Shown: positions 27,975 to 37,311, counted from the stretch's first letter. The stretch: DNA of 41,899 bases from Pseudomonadota bacterium (GCA_021804565.1 JAJZHK010000022.1:1-41899); one strand, 5' to 3'. The notes: generated from the sequence alone by a model not told the origin. Translations and numbers: made by a program.

Positions 27975-27987
27975 TGAATTTTACTCA
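27975..27987. promoter_or_regulatory. MetR-binding site in the metR-metE intergenic region
   Basis: TGAATTTTACTCA differs from the known MetR consensus TGAANNNNNTTCA at one position. It lies 4 bases from the metR ATG and about 36 bases before the metE -35 box. A weaker half-site set (TGATT...AATCA, 27996-28018) is next to it in an AT-rich stretch. Confidence 0.6.
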
Positions 27988-28022
27988 TGTCTTTGTGATT
28001 TTTTACCATTTTTAATCATGTT

Positions 28023-28051
28023 TTGACAGGGCTAGCATGGTGCTCTCTATC
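28023..28051 (+). promoter_or_regulatory. metE promoter
   Basis: TTGACA (28023-28028) is a perfect -35. At 17 bases the -10 is poor (TCTATC, 28046-28051), as expected for an activator-dependent promoter. The reverse strand carries CTGTCA-N18-TAAAAA over the same bases, a possible overlapping metR promoter. Confidence 0.4.
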
Positions 28052-28074
28052 GTCTTTCTGTCGTGAGGTGGGTC

Positions 28075-30354
28075 ATGGTCTGCATTCATAATTTGGGATT
28101 TCCGCGTATCGGCGCCCAGCGCGAGCTCAAGTTCGCACTCGAGTCTTATTGGCGAGGGGACAGCTCTCTCACCGACTTGCAAGCCCAGGGGGCATCTTTA
28201 CGCCGCCAGAACTGGCAAAGACAGCAGGGTTTGGATAGGGTGCCGGTCGGTGATTTTTCTTACTACGACCAGATGCTCGATATGAGTGCTCGCCTCGGCG
28301 TGTTACCGGCCCGAGCCCATCGTCAGGGGGCTCATGCGCTCGATGACTATTTTCGTGCGGCGCGTGGCCGCGCTCCCGACGCCAGTGTCGGTGTGGCGGC
28401 AGGGCAGCTGACCAAATGGTTTGATACCAACTACCACTACATCGTGCCGGAGCTGAGCGCTGCGACGGTGTTCAGCTTGCATGCCGACGACTACCTGGAG
28501 CAGGTGCGCGAGGCGCTCAGTCTGGGGGTGCCGGCCAAGGCGGTGCTGATCGGGCCGGTAACCTATCTGTACTTGAGCAAAGGCCTCGAGGGCGAAGCCC
28601 GGGCCGCGCTATTGCCGCGACTGCTGCCGGTTTACCAGCAGCTGCTGCAGGCCTTGCACGAGCTCGGCGTCGAGTGGGTGCAGATCGATGAGCCGGCCCT
28701 GGTCACCGACTTGCCAGCGTACTGGTGGTCGGCTTATGAGCAGGCCTACCGTGTTTTGCCGGCCAGCGGTCCCAAGCTGCTTTTGAGCACCTATTTTGCC
28801 GGTTTGCGAGAGTCGCTCCAGCGTGTTTGTCTTTGGCCGGTGCAGGGACTGCATGTCGACATCGTCCGTGCCCCTGAAGAGCTGGAGCGAATTTTGTCGG
28901 CCTGGCCGCTCGACCGGGTGCTGTCTCTGGGGATCATCGACGGTCGCAACATCTGGCGTAGCGATCTCGATGCGTGCCTCGATCGACTGGAGCCTATCCA
29001 TGCACTGCGCGGTGACCGGCTCTGGCTGGCCCCGTCCTGCTCGCTCTTGCATGTGCCGGTGGCGCTGGCCGATGAGCAGGGCCTGGATGCCGAGCTCAAG
29101 TCCTGGTGTGCCTTTGCCCAGGAGAAGCTGGGCGAGCTGCAAGTGCTGGCGCAGGCGCTGCGTGATGGTCGTGCTGCCCATGCAGTCGCTCTGGCGGATG
29201 CCCGGCAGGCGCTGGCGGCGCGGCGCAGCTCATCACGGGTGCACGATGCGCGGGTTGCTGCGGCCATGGAGGCCCTGCCGGCGCTGCGTAGCCAGCGACT
29301 CAGCGCCTATAGCCAGCGGCGGCAGGTGCAGCGTCAGCACTTGCAGTTGCCGCTGTATCCGACCACCACCATCGGGTCCTTTCCGCAGACCGATGAGATA
29401 CGTCAGCTGCGCAGCCGCTATCGGCGGGGCGAACTGGGCGAGATCGACTACACCCGACTCATGCAGGCGCAGATTGCGCAGAGTGTCGCCCTCCAGGAAA
29501 AGCTCGGCCTGGACGTTTTCGTGCATGGTGAGGCGGAACGCAACGATATGGTCGAGTACTTCGCTGAGCAGTTGCAGGGCTTTGCCTTCAGCTCGCAAGG
29601 TTGGGTGCAGTCCTATGGTTCGCGCTGTGTCAAGCCACCGCTGATCTATGGTGATGTCTGGCGGCCACGGGCGATGACGGTGGCCTGGGCGCAGTACGCG
29701 CAGTCACTCACCCGCAAGCCGATGAAAGGCATGTTGACCGGACCGGTCACCCTGCTCAACTGGTCCTTCGTACGTGATGACCAGCCGCGTCGCAGCACCT
29801 GCTTGCAACTGGCTCTGGCGGTACGCGCCGAAGTGCTCGATCTGGAGGCCGCGGGCCTGCGCATCATCCAGATCGATGAGGCGGCCTTGCGCGAAGGATT
29901 GCCCTTGCGCCGTGCTGACTGGCCCGCCTATCTGCAGTATGCGGTGCAGGCTTTTGCCGTCGCGGCACATGGCGTCGAGGACGCCACGCAGATTCACACC
30001 CATATGTGCTACTCCGATTTTGCCGACATCATGGACAGCATCATCGCCATGGACGCCGATGTCATCACCATCGAGACCTCGCGTTCGGCGATGCAGCTGC
30101 TGGCCTGCTTCGATGAGCGGTCCTATCCCAATGAGATAGGACCTGGGGTGTATGACATCCACGCTCCCAATCAGCCGACGGCGGAGCAGATCGAGCGTTT
30201 GCTGGAGGAGGCGGCCCGCCGTATTCCGGCGGAGCGCCTGTGGGTCAACCCCGATTGCGGCCTGAAAACCCGCCGCTGGGAAGAGGTCCTGCCGGCGCTG
30301 GCCACCATGGTGCAGGTGGCCCAGCGTCTGCGTCGCCAGGCTCAGCCGGCATAG
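28075..30354 (+). CDS. metE: Cobalamin-independent methionine synthase
   Basis: MetE transfers the methyl group of 5-methyltetrahydropteroyl-triglutamate to homocysteine. The start at 28075 ([20 protein letters not shown]) has GAGGTG six bases upstream and gives 759 residues; a GTG at 28063 is less likely. The N-terminal domain has [26 protein letters not shown]-type sequence. Zinc ligands are in place: His643 and Cys645 (THMCYSD) and Cys728 (NPDCGLKTR). The C-terminal barrel begins near [11 protein letters not shown]. No cobalamin or SAM riboswitch is visible, so control is probably by MetR. Confidence 0.97.
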   Translation: MVCIHNLGFPRIGAQRELKFALESYWRGDSSLTDLQAQGASLRRQNWQRQQGLDRVPVGDFSYYDQMLDMSARLGVLPARAHRQGAHALDDYFRAARGRAPDASVGVAAGQLTKWFDTNYHYIVPELSAATVFSLHADDYLEQVREALSLGVPAKAVLIGPVTYLYLSKGLEGEARAALLPRLLPVYQQLLQALHELGVEWVQIDEPALVTDLPAYWWSAYEQAYRVLPASGPKLLLSTYFAGLRESLQRVCLWPVQGLHVDIVRAPEELERILSAWPLDRVLSLGIIDGRNIWRSDLDACLDRLEPIHALRGDRLWLAPSCSLLHVPVALADEQGLDAELKSWCAFAQEKLGELQVLAQALRDGRAAHAVALADARQALAARRSSSRVHDARVAAAMEALPALRSQRLSAYSQRRQVQRQHLQLPLYPTTTIGSFPQTDEIRQLRSRYRRGELGEIDYTRLMQAQIAQSVALQEKLGLDVFVHGEAERNDMVEYFAEQLQGFAFSSQGWVQSYGSRCVKPPLIYGDVWRPRAMTVAWAQYAQSLTRKPMKGMLTGPVTLLNWSFVRDDQPRRSTCLQLALAVRAEVLDLEAAGLRIIQIDEAALREGLPLRRADWPAYLQYAVQAFAVAAHGVEDATQIHTHMCYSDFADIMDSIIAMDADVITIETSRSAMQLLACFDERSYPNEIGPGVYDIHAPNQPTAEQIERLLEEAARRIPAERLWVNPDCGLKTRRWEEVLPALATMVQVAQRLRRQAQPA

Positions 30355-30863
30355 CCCTCCCGCGGCCCGAGAAACTGCGCCTTGCCGAGGGCTAGCCCGT
30401 GGTGGCGCAAGATGGCATAAGCGGTGGTCAGGTGGAACATGAAGTTGGGGATGACCCAGTAGTGCAGGTAGTGCAAACCGCCGAAGTCGAGTGTCGCCCA
30501 GGGGTAAACGACCTGGATGGCCCGATCTTCGGCGCCGACGAAGGCCTCGCGGGTGAAGCCGTGGAGGAAGCCGCGGGTACGCTGCAGGCGCTCCACCAGT
30601 TCACTGACCGTTTTTTCGTCATCGGCGTAGCGCGGCAGCTCGCTGCCCGAGAGGTAGGCCATGCCGGCCTTGGCGTGATCCGCGGCGATCTGGATTTGGC
30701 GCCGAAACTCGAACATGTCGGGTGCCAGGCGTGCTGACAACAAGACCTCGGCATCGAGCCCCTGAGCCTGTGCATGCTCTTCGAGCAGGTGCAGCCATTG
30801 CTCCATATTGTGCAGGCCCTGATCGAGCAGGGGGTAAAGGATGTCATAGATATTCAGGCTCAT
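30342..30863 (-). CDS. DUF1993 domain-containing protein
   Basis: This 173-residue protein is of the DUF1993 family, whose fold is related to the DinB/YfiT four-helix bundles. Family features are the start [40 protein letters not shown], and the C-terminal segment LPNFMFH-like [20 protein letters not shown]. Histidines at HYW and FMFH could bind metal, as in DinB relatives. It overlaps the AraC-type gene by four bases (ATGA), implying co-translation, and its end overlaps metE by 13 bases. Function unknown. Confidence 0.85.
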   Translation of the reverse strand: MSLNIYDILYPLLDQGLHNMEQWLHLLEEHAQAQGLDAEVLLSARLAPDMFEFRRQIQIAADHAKAGMAYLSGSELPRYADDEKTVSELVERLQRTRGFLHGFTREAFVGAEDRAIQVVYPWATLDFGGLHYLHYWVIPNFMFHLTTAYAILRHHGLALGKAQFLGPREGYAG

Positions 30864-31882
30864 AGCGTAGTTCCTCGCGGGGTTTGCCGGCGAAAGCGGG
30901 CCGGCGTGGTTTGATGATGACGAACAAAAGCGTGGATGAATGAGGCCGCCTCAGCGTAACCGAGTTCGTGGGCGATAGCCTCAACACTGTCTTTTTTATC
31001 GAGCAGCAGCTGGCGCGCGCGACGCATGCGCTCCTGCTCAAGCAGGTCACGGAAACAGCTGTTTTCACGCGCCAGCTGGGCGCGCAAGCTGCGCTCTTGC
31101 AGCGCAAAGGCGCGCGCCGTTTCGGCGGCGCTGGGAAAACTGCCGCGGAACAGCCCCAGATAGCGGCTGATGCGTGCGCTCAGATCCCCCTCATGGCTGC
31201 TCGTTTGCTGCAGGGCATCGTCACAAAGACGGCGATAGAGGTGGTGAGCAGCCGCATCAGCGCTGGGCAGGCGTGCCTGCAGATCATGGTTGGCCACCCA
31301 GATACGCGTGAGCTCACTGCCAAACTCGACCTGGCAGCCGAGGATTTGCGGGTAAGACGCGGCTTGGGCAGGGGCTGCATAGGGGATGTCGATGTGCAGG
31401 ACGTCGATATTCAGTCCCATGCTCTGGCGCATGTCGAGGAGCAGTTTGAGGGTGCCCGACAGCTCACCATCGACACGGTAGCGATAAGCCCGCTCAGGCA
31501 GTTGCAGCGGCCTGATGGTCAAGGCACTGGCAGCCTCACCCGGCAGGAAGCCCAGGTCGCCAAACAGATAGGTCAGGCCCTGGTAACGCAGGCCGGTCAT
31601 GATGGCGGTGTAGACCGTGTCACTGGTGGCGAGCAGCATGGTCAGTGGACCGTAGCCGGCAAAGCCAAAGAAGGTGCCGACACGTAGCGCTGAGAGGGGG
31701 TCTTTGATGACCTCGGCGATACGGATATGGATGGCAAGTTCCAGATCACGCAGGATACGCGCTTCTGGATCGAGTCGATCGAGGTCCAGGCCAAACTCGG
31801 CAAGGACGGGACTGACATCCTCACCCAGTGCAAGTAGGCCACGCAGGATGTAATTTAAGCCAAGTATCGACCGGCTGCTCAT
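30860..31882 (-). CDS. AraC-family transcriptional regulator
   Basis: This 340-residue regulator has an N-terminal arabinose-binding-like sensor domain (about 20-205, LARIAEVIKDPLSALRVGTFFGFAGYGPLT region) and a C-terminal double helix-turn-helix (about 240-335). The latter includes ALQERSLRAQLARENSCFRDLLEQ-type and LGYAEAASFIHAFVRHHQTTPARFR segments (the canonical AraC signature). It is divergent from the flavin monooxygenase gene, and two direct repeats lie in the shared 111-base region. It therefore probably controls the monooxygenase and itself. The inducer cannot be read from sequence. Confidence 0.9.
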   Translation of the reverse strand: MSSRSILGLNYILRGLLALGEDVSPVLAEFGLDLDRLDPEARILRDLELAIHIRIAEVIKDPLSALRVGTFFGFAGYGPLTMLLATSDTVYTAIMTGLRYQGLTYLFGDLGFLPGEAASALTIRPLQLPERAYRYRVDGELSGTLKLLLDMRQSMGLNIDVLHIDIPYAAPAQAASYPQILGCQVEFGSELTRIWVANHDLQARLPSADAAAHHLYRRLCDDALQQTSSHEGDLSARISRYLGLFRGSFPSAAETARAFALQERSLRAQLARENSCFRDLLEQERMRRARQLLLDKKDSVEAIAHELGYAEAASFIHAFVRHHQTTPARFRRQTPRGTTL

Positions 31883-31894
31883 GTTTTTGCCGAA

Positions 31895-31922
31895 ATTATC
31901 AATTTTGTGTCCCAGATTATCA
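31895..31922. promoter_or_regulatory. Candidate AraC-type operator (21-bp spaced direct repeats)
   Basis: ATTATCA occurs at 31895-31901 and again at 31916-31922, exactly 21 bases apart, two helical turns. The match extends leftward (CC-S-A-R-ATTATCA, 10 of 12 identical). AraC-family proteins typically bind two direct half-sites with this spacing. Confidence 0.5.
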
Positions 31923-31935
31923 TGGATCTTCGAAT

Positions 31936-31965
31936 TTGCCAGCGACTAGACTCATCAGCTCTATA
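31936..31965 (+). promoter_or_regulatory. Weak promoter of the flavin monooxygenase gene
   Basis: TTGCCA (31936-31941) and TCTATA (31960-31965) are 18 bases apart. The poor -10 would fit activator dependence. The candidate AraC repeats lie 14-41 bases upstream of the -35. AAGGAG precedes the ATG at 31994. Confidence 0.3.
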
Positions 31966-31993
31966 CCTGTGCAAGCGTCAAGGAGCGTAAGGG

Positions 31994-33544
31994 ATGAAGA
32001 AATCATCGGCGACAGCAGAGCAAGAGTTGCGGACCCAGGTGGCGATCATCGGCGCCGGTTTTGGTGGCCTGTGCATGGCCATCAAGCTGCGTGAGGCTGG
32101 CCACGATGACTTCGTCATCCTGGAAAAAGCTGCGGATGTCGGCGGCACCTGGCGGGACAATTCTTATCCTGGAGCCGCATGTGACGTACAGTCGCATATG
32201 TACTCGTACTCCTTCCATGGCAACCCCAACTGGTCCAAGCGCTATTCCTCCTGGCGCGAAATCCAGGACTATATTCTGCAGACCACAGAAAAATATGGTC
32301 TGCGTCCTTTCATACGTTTTCGCACCGCCTTGATCGGTGCGCGCTATGAGGCGGAGACGGCCCTCTGGCATCTGCAGACCGACAGCGGCCTGCGCGTCGT
32401 CTGCCGGCACTTCATCCTCGCCAGCGGCCCCCTGCACGTGCCGCAGATCCCTAAAATCCCTGGTCTCGAGCGATTCAAGGGCAAGGTCTTTCATTCGGCG
32501 CAGTGGGACCACGACTTCGATTTGCGAGGCAAGAAGGTGGTGTCGATAGGTACCGGTGGATCGGCCATCCAGTACGGCCCGGAAATCGCTCCTCAAGTGG
32601 AACGGCTGTATATTTTTCAGCGCACCCCCGCCTGGGTCATTCCTCGTGACGAGCGTGCTTATGCCGAGGTGGAAAAACAGGCTTTTGCCCGCTTTCCTCT
32701 CCTGCGCAAGCTGCATCGGGCACGTCTTTACTGGAGTAATGAGTCGCGCGTCTGGCCTATCTTTCATCCCTCCATGGCGCGTGCCGGGGGTGAGGTTCTC
32801 AAGTGGTGGATACGCTGGACCGTCAAGGATCGTCAGGTCGCACAGGCGCTCATCCCGGACTACACCTTGGGCTGCAAGCGCGTGCTGATCTCCAATAAAT
32901 GGTATCCCATGTTCAATCGTGACAATGTCGAACTGGTCACCGCCGGCATACGTGAGGTGCGTGAGCACAGCATCGTGACCAGCGACGGGCAGGAGCGGGA
33001 AGCCGACTGCATCATCCTCGGCACCGGCTTTGTCGTCGATCCGCGTGTCTACATGCAGGGCATGGCCTGCGTCGGTTTGCCCGGCCACGACCTCATGCAG
33101 GACTGGAAAGACAATGTCGAGGCCTACTTTGGTATTTCGGTGGCCGGCTACCCGAACATGTACCAGCTGGTCGGACCGAACAGCGCCCTCGGCCATAACT
33201 CCATCATCTTCATGATCGAATGCCAGGTGCACTACATTCTCAACTGCATGAAGCTCCTGGAAAAGCGTGGCGCCGACAGCATCGACGTGCGCGAGCAGGC
33301 GCAGGCCGACTTCAACACCGAAGTGCAGCAGGCCCTGCAAGGCACCGTGTGGAGTTCGGGCTGTGTCAGCTGGTACACCGACAGTCATGGCAAGAACTTC
33401 ACCATCTGGCCATGGTCGACCTGGCGTTACTGGTTGCGTACGCGTGAGCTCAAGGAAGAAGACTTCATACTCGCACGCGCGCCCGGCAAGACGGCGCCGG
33501 CCGCCGCTACGCAGCGCCGGAGGAAAGCCCGCCTGCCGGCCTGA
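31994..33544 (+). CDS. Baeyer-Villiger-type flavin-containing monooxygenase
   Basis: This enzyme inserts an oxygen into ketones or oxidises heteroatoms with FAD and NADPH. The 516-residue product has an FAD motif GAGFGGLCMA (residues about 20-29), the adjoining ATG-like GTWRDNSYPGAACD segment, and the Baeyer-Villiger fingerprint FKGKVFHSAQWD (FxGxxxHxxxW). An NADPH motif GTGGSAIQ and CIILGTGF follow. The C-terminus ends in a Lys/Arg-rich tail. It is transcribed divergently from the AraC-type regulator, a common arrangement for inducible monooxygenases. The substrate is unknown. It ends with no gap before the pgaD stop. Confidence 0.92.
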   Translation: MKKSSATAEQELRTQVAIIGAGFGGLCMAIKLREAGHDDFVILEKAADVGGTWRDNSYPGAACDVQSHMYSYSFHGNPNWSKRYSSWREIQDYILQTTEKYGLRPFIRFRTALIGARYEAETALWHLQTDSGLRVVCRHFILASGPLHVPQIPKIPGLERFKGKVFHSAQWDHDFDLRGKKVVSIGTGGSAIQYGPEIAPQVERLYIFQRTPAWVIPRDERAYAEVEKQAFARFPLLRKLHRARLYWSNESRVWPIFHPSMARAGGEVLKWWIRWTVKDRQVAQALIPDYTLGCKRVLISNKWYPMFNRDNVELVTAGIREVREHSIVTSDGQEREADCIILGTGFVVDPRVYMQGMACVGLPGHDLMQDWKDNVEAYFGISVAGYPNMYQLVGPNSALGHNSIIFMIECQVHYILNCMKLLEKRGADSIDVREQAQADFNTEVQQALQGTVWSSGCVSWYTDSHGKNFTIWPWSTWRYWLRTRELKEEDFILARAPGKTAPAAATQRRRKARLPA

Positions 33545-33973
33545 TCAGCGGATCACTTCGAGATCGATGATGTGCCCGTGGTCGTCGTGATGGACGACCA
33601 CCACCTGGGCCTGGCGGGCTTGCTCGATCCGTGCTTCATCGAGCTGAAAGTGGCGGGCATAGTCACTGAGAATCTCCACGCCATGATGGTAGGTGCGTAT
33701 CCGTCCGGGCAGAAAGGTCCACAGCAGCAAGGTCGAGGCCGTCCCCAGCAGCGCGAAGAAGGCGTGCGGCAAGGAGACCGGAGACATGTTCTCCATCAGG
33801 TGGAGGACGGGGCGCAGATGCTGGCCCTGCTGCAAGATGCCGTGCAGCTGGTGCCAGATCGGCCCCCAGAGCATCAGCCAGACGATCCACAAGGCGGCGG
33901 TCGCCGTCCAGGTCAGGAAGCGCCGTGGCCAGCTCATCTGCTGGCTGACATTGATGATCAGGGGCTGTTTCAT
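33545..33973 (-). CDS. pgaD: Poly-beta-1,6-N-acetylglucosamine biosynthesis protein PgaD
   Basis: PgaD is the small partner of PgaC in the inner-membrane synthase and takes part in c-di-GMP activation. The product starts MKQPLIINVSQQMSWPRRF and is 142 residues. Two transmembrane helices (about 20-40 and 70-90) and a cytoplasmic tail are visible, which fits E. coli PgaD (137 residues). It shares ATGA with the pgaC stop. The longer frame to 34165 runs through pgaC and is not used. The weak sequence similarity is backed by position. Confidence 0.88.
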   Translation of the reverse strand: MKQPLIINVSQQMSWPRRFLTWTATAALWIVWLMLWGPIWHQLHGILQQGQHLRPVLHLMENMSPVSLPHAFFALLGTASTLLLWTFLPGRIRTYHHGVEILSDYARHFQLDEARIEQARQAQVVVVHHDDHGHIIDLEVIR

Positions 33974-35253
33974 GAGCCTTCCCCTCCCTGATGGATGCCC
34001 CGATCGGGGCTGACCCAGCGGGCCCGCTGTCCCGATCCCCAGCGCAAGGCCTTGGGAAAGGCGACGATGGTGGCACAGGTGTTGATGAGCCAGAAAACCA
34101 GGGGGTACCAGACCATCCAGTAGTAGTTGCGACCCAGGCCCTGATCGTAACGACTGTCCATCCATTTGGCCATGGCAAACTGGGCAAGACAGGTGGCAGC
34201 GAGCAGAACGCCACCTTCATTGGGGATCAAAGGGGAGCTGAGGTGCGGGAAAACGTCATCAGGCAAGGCCAGATCGAACAGCCACATCAGGGTGATGAAG
34301 AGCAGGCCGTACGACCAGATCAGGCTGAGCAGCAGCTCAAGCAAGAGCGGCCACATATGATTCTGGTTGGGCAGCAGCAAGGCGCGGGCATTTTTGAGCA
34401 GCACCTGGGCACCACCGGTCGCCCAGCGCAGTCTCTGGTTCCACAGACCGCGCAGGGTTTCCGGCATGAGTATCCAGACCAGTGCATTGGTTTCAAAGCG
34501 CACATCCCAGCCGGCTCGCTGCAGCTTCCAGGTGATGTCGATATCCTCGGTCAAGACATCATCGCTCCAATAGCCGACCTGGTGGATGGCCGATTTACGA
34601 AAGGCGGTGATCACCCCTGACACCGTGAACAGCCGGCCAAAGCTGCGCTGGGCCCGCTTGATCATACCGACGATGGAGGAGAACTCACCGACCTGAACGC
34701 GGCCGAGCAGGGTCGAGCGATTGCGTATGCGCGGGTTGCCGGTGACCGCAGCGACCTCCGGATTGCTGACAAAGTGGCGCACCATCCAGTGCGCCGCCTG
34801 GGTGTCGAGCAGAGCATCGCCGTCGATGCAGATGAGAATCTCATGGCGGGCGAGCAGGCTGCCGGCCTGCAAGGCCATGGCCTTGCCCTGGTTACGCGCC
34901 AGATGGACGACGCGCAGGCGCGGATGTTCGCGAGCCAGCCCGTCGAGCAGTTCTGCGGTACGGTCGCGACTGCCATCGTTGATGGCGATGACCTCAAACT
35001 CAGGGTAGTCGAGACGCAGGGCCTGGGTCAGGGTTTCGACCGCATTGTCCTCCTCGTTGTAGCAGGGGATCAGGATGCTGACCGCAGGTGGCGCGTGCAG
35101 ATGGGGGGGCTGCTGGTAAGGCGGATCATGCCGTTCAATGCGCCAGTAGAATAACAAGGCGCCTATCATCCATAGATAGGACATGAACAAGGGGTAGTAA
35201 AAGGTAAAGCCGAGCAGAGTATGCCAGGCGCTATGGATGATCAGACTCAGCAT
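33970..35253 (-). CDS. pgaC: Poly-beta-1,6-N-acetyl-D-glucosamine synthase PgaC
   Basis: PgaC polymerises UDP-N-acetylglucosamine to PNAG at the inner membrane. The 427-residue family 2 transferase has two N-terminal helices, then the cytosolic catalytic domain with VSILIPCYNEED, AINDGSRDRT, the ICIDGDALLD motif, VTGNPRIRNRSTLLGRVQVGEFSS-like sequence, TEDIDITWKL and QRLRW. Helices follow (about 300-400). The C-terminal RARWVSPDRG matches E. coli PgaC. It follows pgaB by eight bases. PNAG output usually depends on c-di-GMP sensed by PgaC-PgaD. Confidence 0.96.
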   Translation of the reverse strand: MLSLIIHSAWHTLLGFTFYYPLFMSYLWMIGALLFYWRIERHDPPYQQPPHLHAPPAVSILIPCYNEEDNAVETLTQALRLDYPEFEVIAINDGSRDRTAELLDGLAREHPRLRVVHLARNQGKAMALQAGSLLARHEILICIDGDALLDTQAAHWMVRHFVSNPEVAAVTGNPRIRNRSTLLGRVQVGEFSSIVGMIKRAQRSFGRLFTVSGVITAFRKSAIHQVGYWSDDVLTEDIDITWKLQRAGWDVRFETNALVWILMPETLRGLWNQRLRWATGGAQVLLKNARALLLPNQNHMWPLLLELLLSLIWSYGLLFITLMWLFDLALPDDVFPHLSSPLIPNEGGVLLAATCLAQFAMAKWMDSRYDQGLGRNYYWMVWYPLVFWLINTCATIVAFPKALRWGSGQRARWVSPDRGIHQGGEGS

Positions 35254-35261
35254 AGGTCCAC

Positions 35262-37235
35262 CTAGGGCTGCTGCGGCAGCGGTCCGAGTTTGTTGTCCAG
35301 GGCGGGCCGCAAGATCGCCGGGTTGGGATGGTTGTTGTAAAGATCATCCGGATAGTAGGCGATGTTGCGCACACCCCAGCTGTACAGCCGGCGTATGGTG
35401 TCGGCCAGCTCCTGGTCGGGGATGGGTTTGTTACTGCGCCAGTCGACGGTTTGCAGCTCAAAGACGGTCTTGCGCAGGCCATCAGGCTGTGCCTTCACCT
35501 TCTCCACCAGATCGTGATAAAAGGCCACGGGATCGCTGGCTTTTTCCATATAGGGCATCGCTTCGATCGCCGTATAGTCGTAGTTGTGCAGCGAGTCCTC
35601 TAAAGACTGCGCATACCACTCCTGGGCGTTGGGATTGAGCACCACCTGGGCGTACATATTACGGGCGACGCGCAGGCCGGGCTGTTCGTCATTGACCACC
35701 GCGGCCATTTCATCGGCCAGATTGTCAAGATAGGCCGTCTTCATGAGGGTCCAGCGTGCCATCGCCTCCGGCTGCCTGCGTATGTCAGCGACGCTGGCCG
35801 GCAGGCCCCATTCCTGATAGGTCTTGCGTGCAAAGCTGCTGTCGTCTTCGTAGTCCGAGAGGGTGACGTCGTCATGAAAAAGGACGCCATCGATCGGGGT
35901 GTTGCGCGCCAGATCGACGAACATGTCATGGATGAACTGGCGAGCTTTCGGTGAAAAGGGTGACAAACGCGGGTAGCCCATGGCGACATGGTCGGCCTTA
36001 TAGGGCAGGGTGACCACCGTGTCGTGCGCAGCAGGGTCACTGGCGGGTGGCTGCCAGGCCAGCAAGGGCATCCAGGCGTAGACATGCTTGACCTGGGTGC
36101 GGGTCTCGATCTGCCAAGCGGCGCGATTGAAGAGGTCGGCGCGCATCGGCATGTGACGGTTGGGAAAATAGACCGCGTCCGCGGCGCCATTGGCATCGGG
36201 ATCGGCGAAGGCCTGCAGGTAGACCACATTGACCCCCATGGCCTGGATGCGATCGAGCAGGCGTCCGAGGTTCTTCTCCTGTTGCTGCGGATCAGGGTCG
36301 TAGATGTAGTCGAGGTCGATGTGCATGATGCGGTTGGGCATGTCTTCGTCGACATCGCCGATGTTGCGCTTGTTGATTTCGCTCTTCAGGTCCCACACCG
36401 TCGTGGTCTTGTCGATCAGGATGCGGCGCAGGCCCCACAGCGGCGTCGTGCTGGTGTTGGGGCCGTCATCGAGGGTCAGGCCGATGGGCATGCCCAGGCC
36501 GGCAGCGGCACGGCGCAGTTCGATGTTGTAGCGACCATAGGGCCACACAACGATGCGTGGTGTCTGACCGGTATACTTTTTCAGGAAATCCTGGTTGCGC
36601 TTGAGGTCGGCGCTGACCCGGCGAATGTAGCTGGCCTGATCTTCATAGCGATGGGTCTTGGCCGACCACAGGCGCGCGGTGGCAGCCGGCTCCATATTGT
36701 CTTCAGGGTTGGCCAGAGAGCCGCGATGCATGTCGTAGGTATGGCTGGCGATCTCGATCAGGCCGCTTTTGACCATTTCATGGAGTTCATTCTGCGAGAG
36801 CAGCTCGCTACGCGGGATCTCTTTGCCATCAAAGTTGACCCGCCCTGACTCCGGAGCATTCAGCCAGGCGCCGACCAGGGCGATCACGGCCGGGGCGTGG
36901 TACATCTTGAGTATCGGGTAGGCGTAGGTATAAACCGACTGGTAGCCGTCATCGAAGGTGATGAGGACAGCCTTGTCGGGCAGAGGACGCTTGCCATCGC
37001 GGTCGGCGAGGATGTCATCGACGCTGACGAAGTGGTAGCCGTTGTTCTTCAGCCAGTCCATCTGGCGCATGAAGTTGAGCGGCGATACGGTATAAAAAGG
37101 TACCAGGGCACTCTCGTGATCGGCAATCTCATGGTAACTGATGATGGTGACTTCAGTGTCATTGGCCGTGTTTTCGCCGTAGCCAGGCAAGCTTATGCAC
37201 AGGGCAAGCATCATCCAGCAGAGGATACGCATCAT
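35262..37235 (-). CDS. pgaB: Poly-beta-1,6-N-acetyl-D-glucosamine N-deacetylase PgaB
   Basis: PgaB partly de-N-acetylates PNAG in the periplasm, needed for export, and its C-terminal domain binds or cleaves the polymer. The 657-residue protein has the carbohydrate esterase 4 domain (about 30-270) with catalytic TFDDG (93-97) and HTYDMH (His165, His170), and a C-terminal glycoside hydrolase-like domain (from about 300, MHIDLDYIYDPDPQQQ). E. coli PgaB is an outer-membrane lipoprotein. Here the signal peptide ends PGYG-E with no standard lipobox: LALC lacks a small residue before Cys13. This suggests a soluble form. Upstream is acnB, not pgaA. Confidence 0.94.
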   Translation of the reverse strand: MMRILCWMMLALCISLPGYGENTANDTEVTIISYHEIADHESALVPFYTVSPLNFMRQMDWLKNNGYHFVSVDDILADRDGKRPLPDKAVLITFDDGYQSVYTYAYPILKMYHAPAVIALVGAWLNAPESGRVNFDGKEIPRSELLSQNELHEMVKSGLIEIASHTYDMHRGSLANPEDNMEPAATARLWSAKTHRYEDQASYIRRVSADLKRNQDFLKKYTGQTPRIVVWPYGRYNIELRRAAAGLGMPIGLTLDDGPNTSTTPLWGLRRILIDKTTTVWDLKSEINKRNIGDVDEDMPNRIMHIDLDYIYDPDPQQQEKNLGRLLDRIQAMGVNVVYLQAFADPDANGAADAVYFPNRHMPMRADLFNRAAWQIETRTQVKHVYAWMPLLAWQPPASDPAAHDTVVTLPYKADHVAMGYPRLSPFSPKARQFIHDMFVDLARNTPIDGVLFHDDVTLSDYEDDSSFARKTYQEWGLPASVADIRRQPEAMARWTLMKTAYLDNLADEMAAVVNDEQPGLRVARNMYAQVVLNPNAQEWYAQSLEDSLHNYDYTAIEAMPYMEKASDPVAFYHDLVEKVKAQPDGLRKTVFELQTVDWRSNKPIPDQELADTIRRLYSWGVRNIAYYPDDLYNNHPNPAILRPALDNKLGPLPQQP

Positions 37236-37276
37236 GATCGTGTTCCTGGGACAGATAGATTCGGGAGACAGAAGGC

Positions 37277-37304
37277 GGATGCCCTGACCGAAGTCAGGGC
37301 ATCC
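37277..37304 (-). terminator. Stable UUCG-loop hairpin after acnB
   Basis: A perfect 12-bp stem (GGATGCCCTGAC / GTCAGGGCATCC) encloses a TTCG loop on the minus strand, eight bases after the acnB stop and 42 bases before pgaB. Only a weak T-rich tail (CTTCTGTC) follows. It could end acnB transcription or stabilise its message while letting some reading through into pgaBCD. Confidence 0.55.
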
Positions 37305-37311
37305 TGGGAGC

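Noticed and set aside
27972-28074. Cobalamin or SAM riboswitch before metE.
   Set aside because: The gap is too short (103 bases) and AT-rich, with no conserved riboswitch core; a MetR box is there instead.
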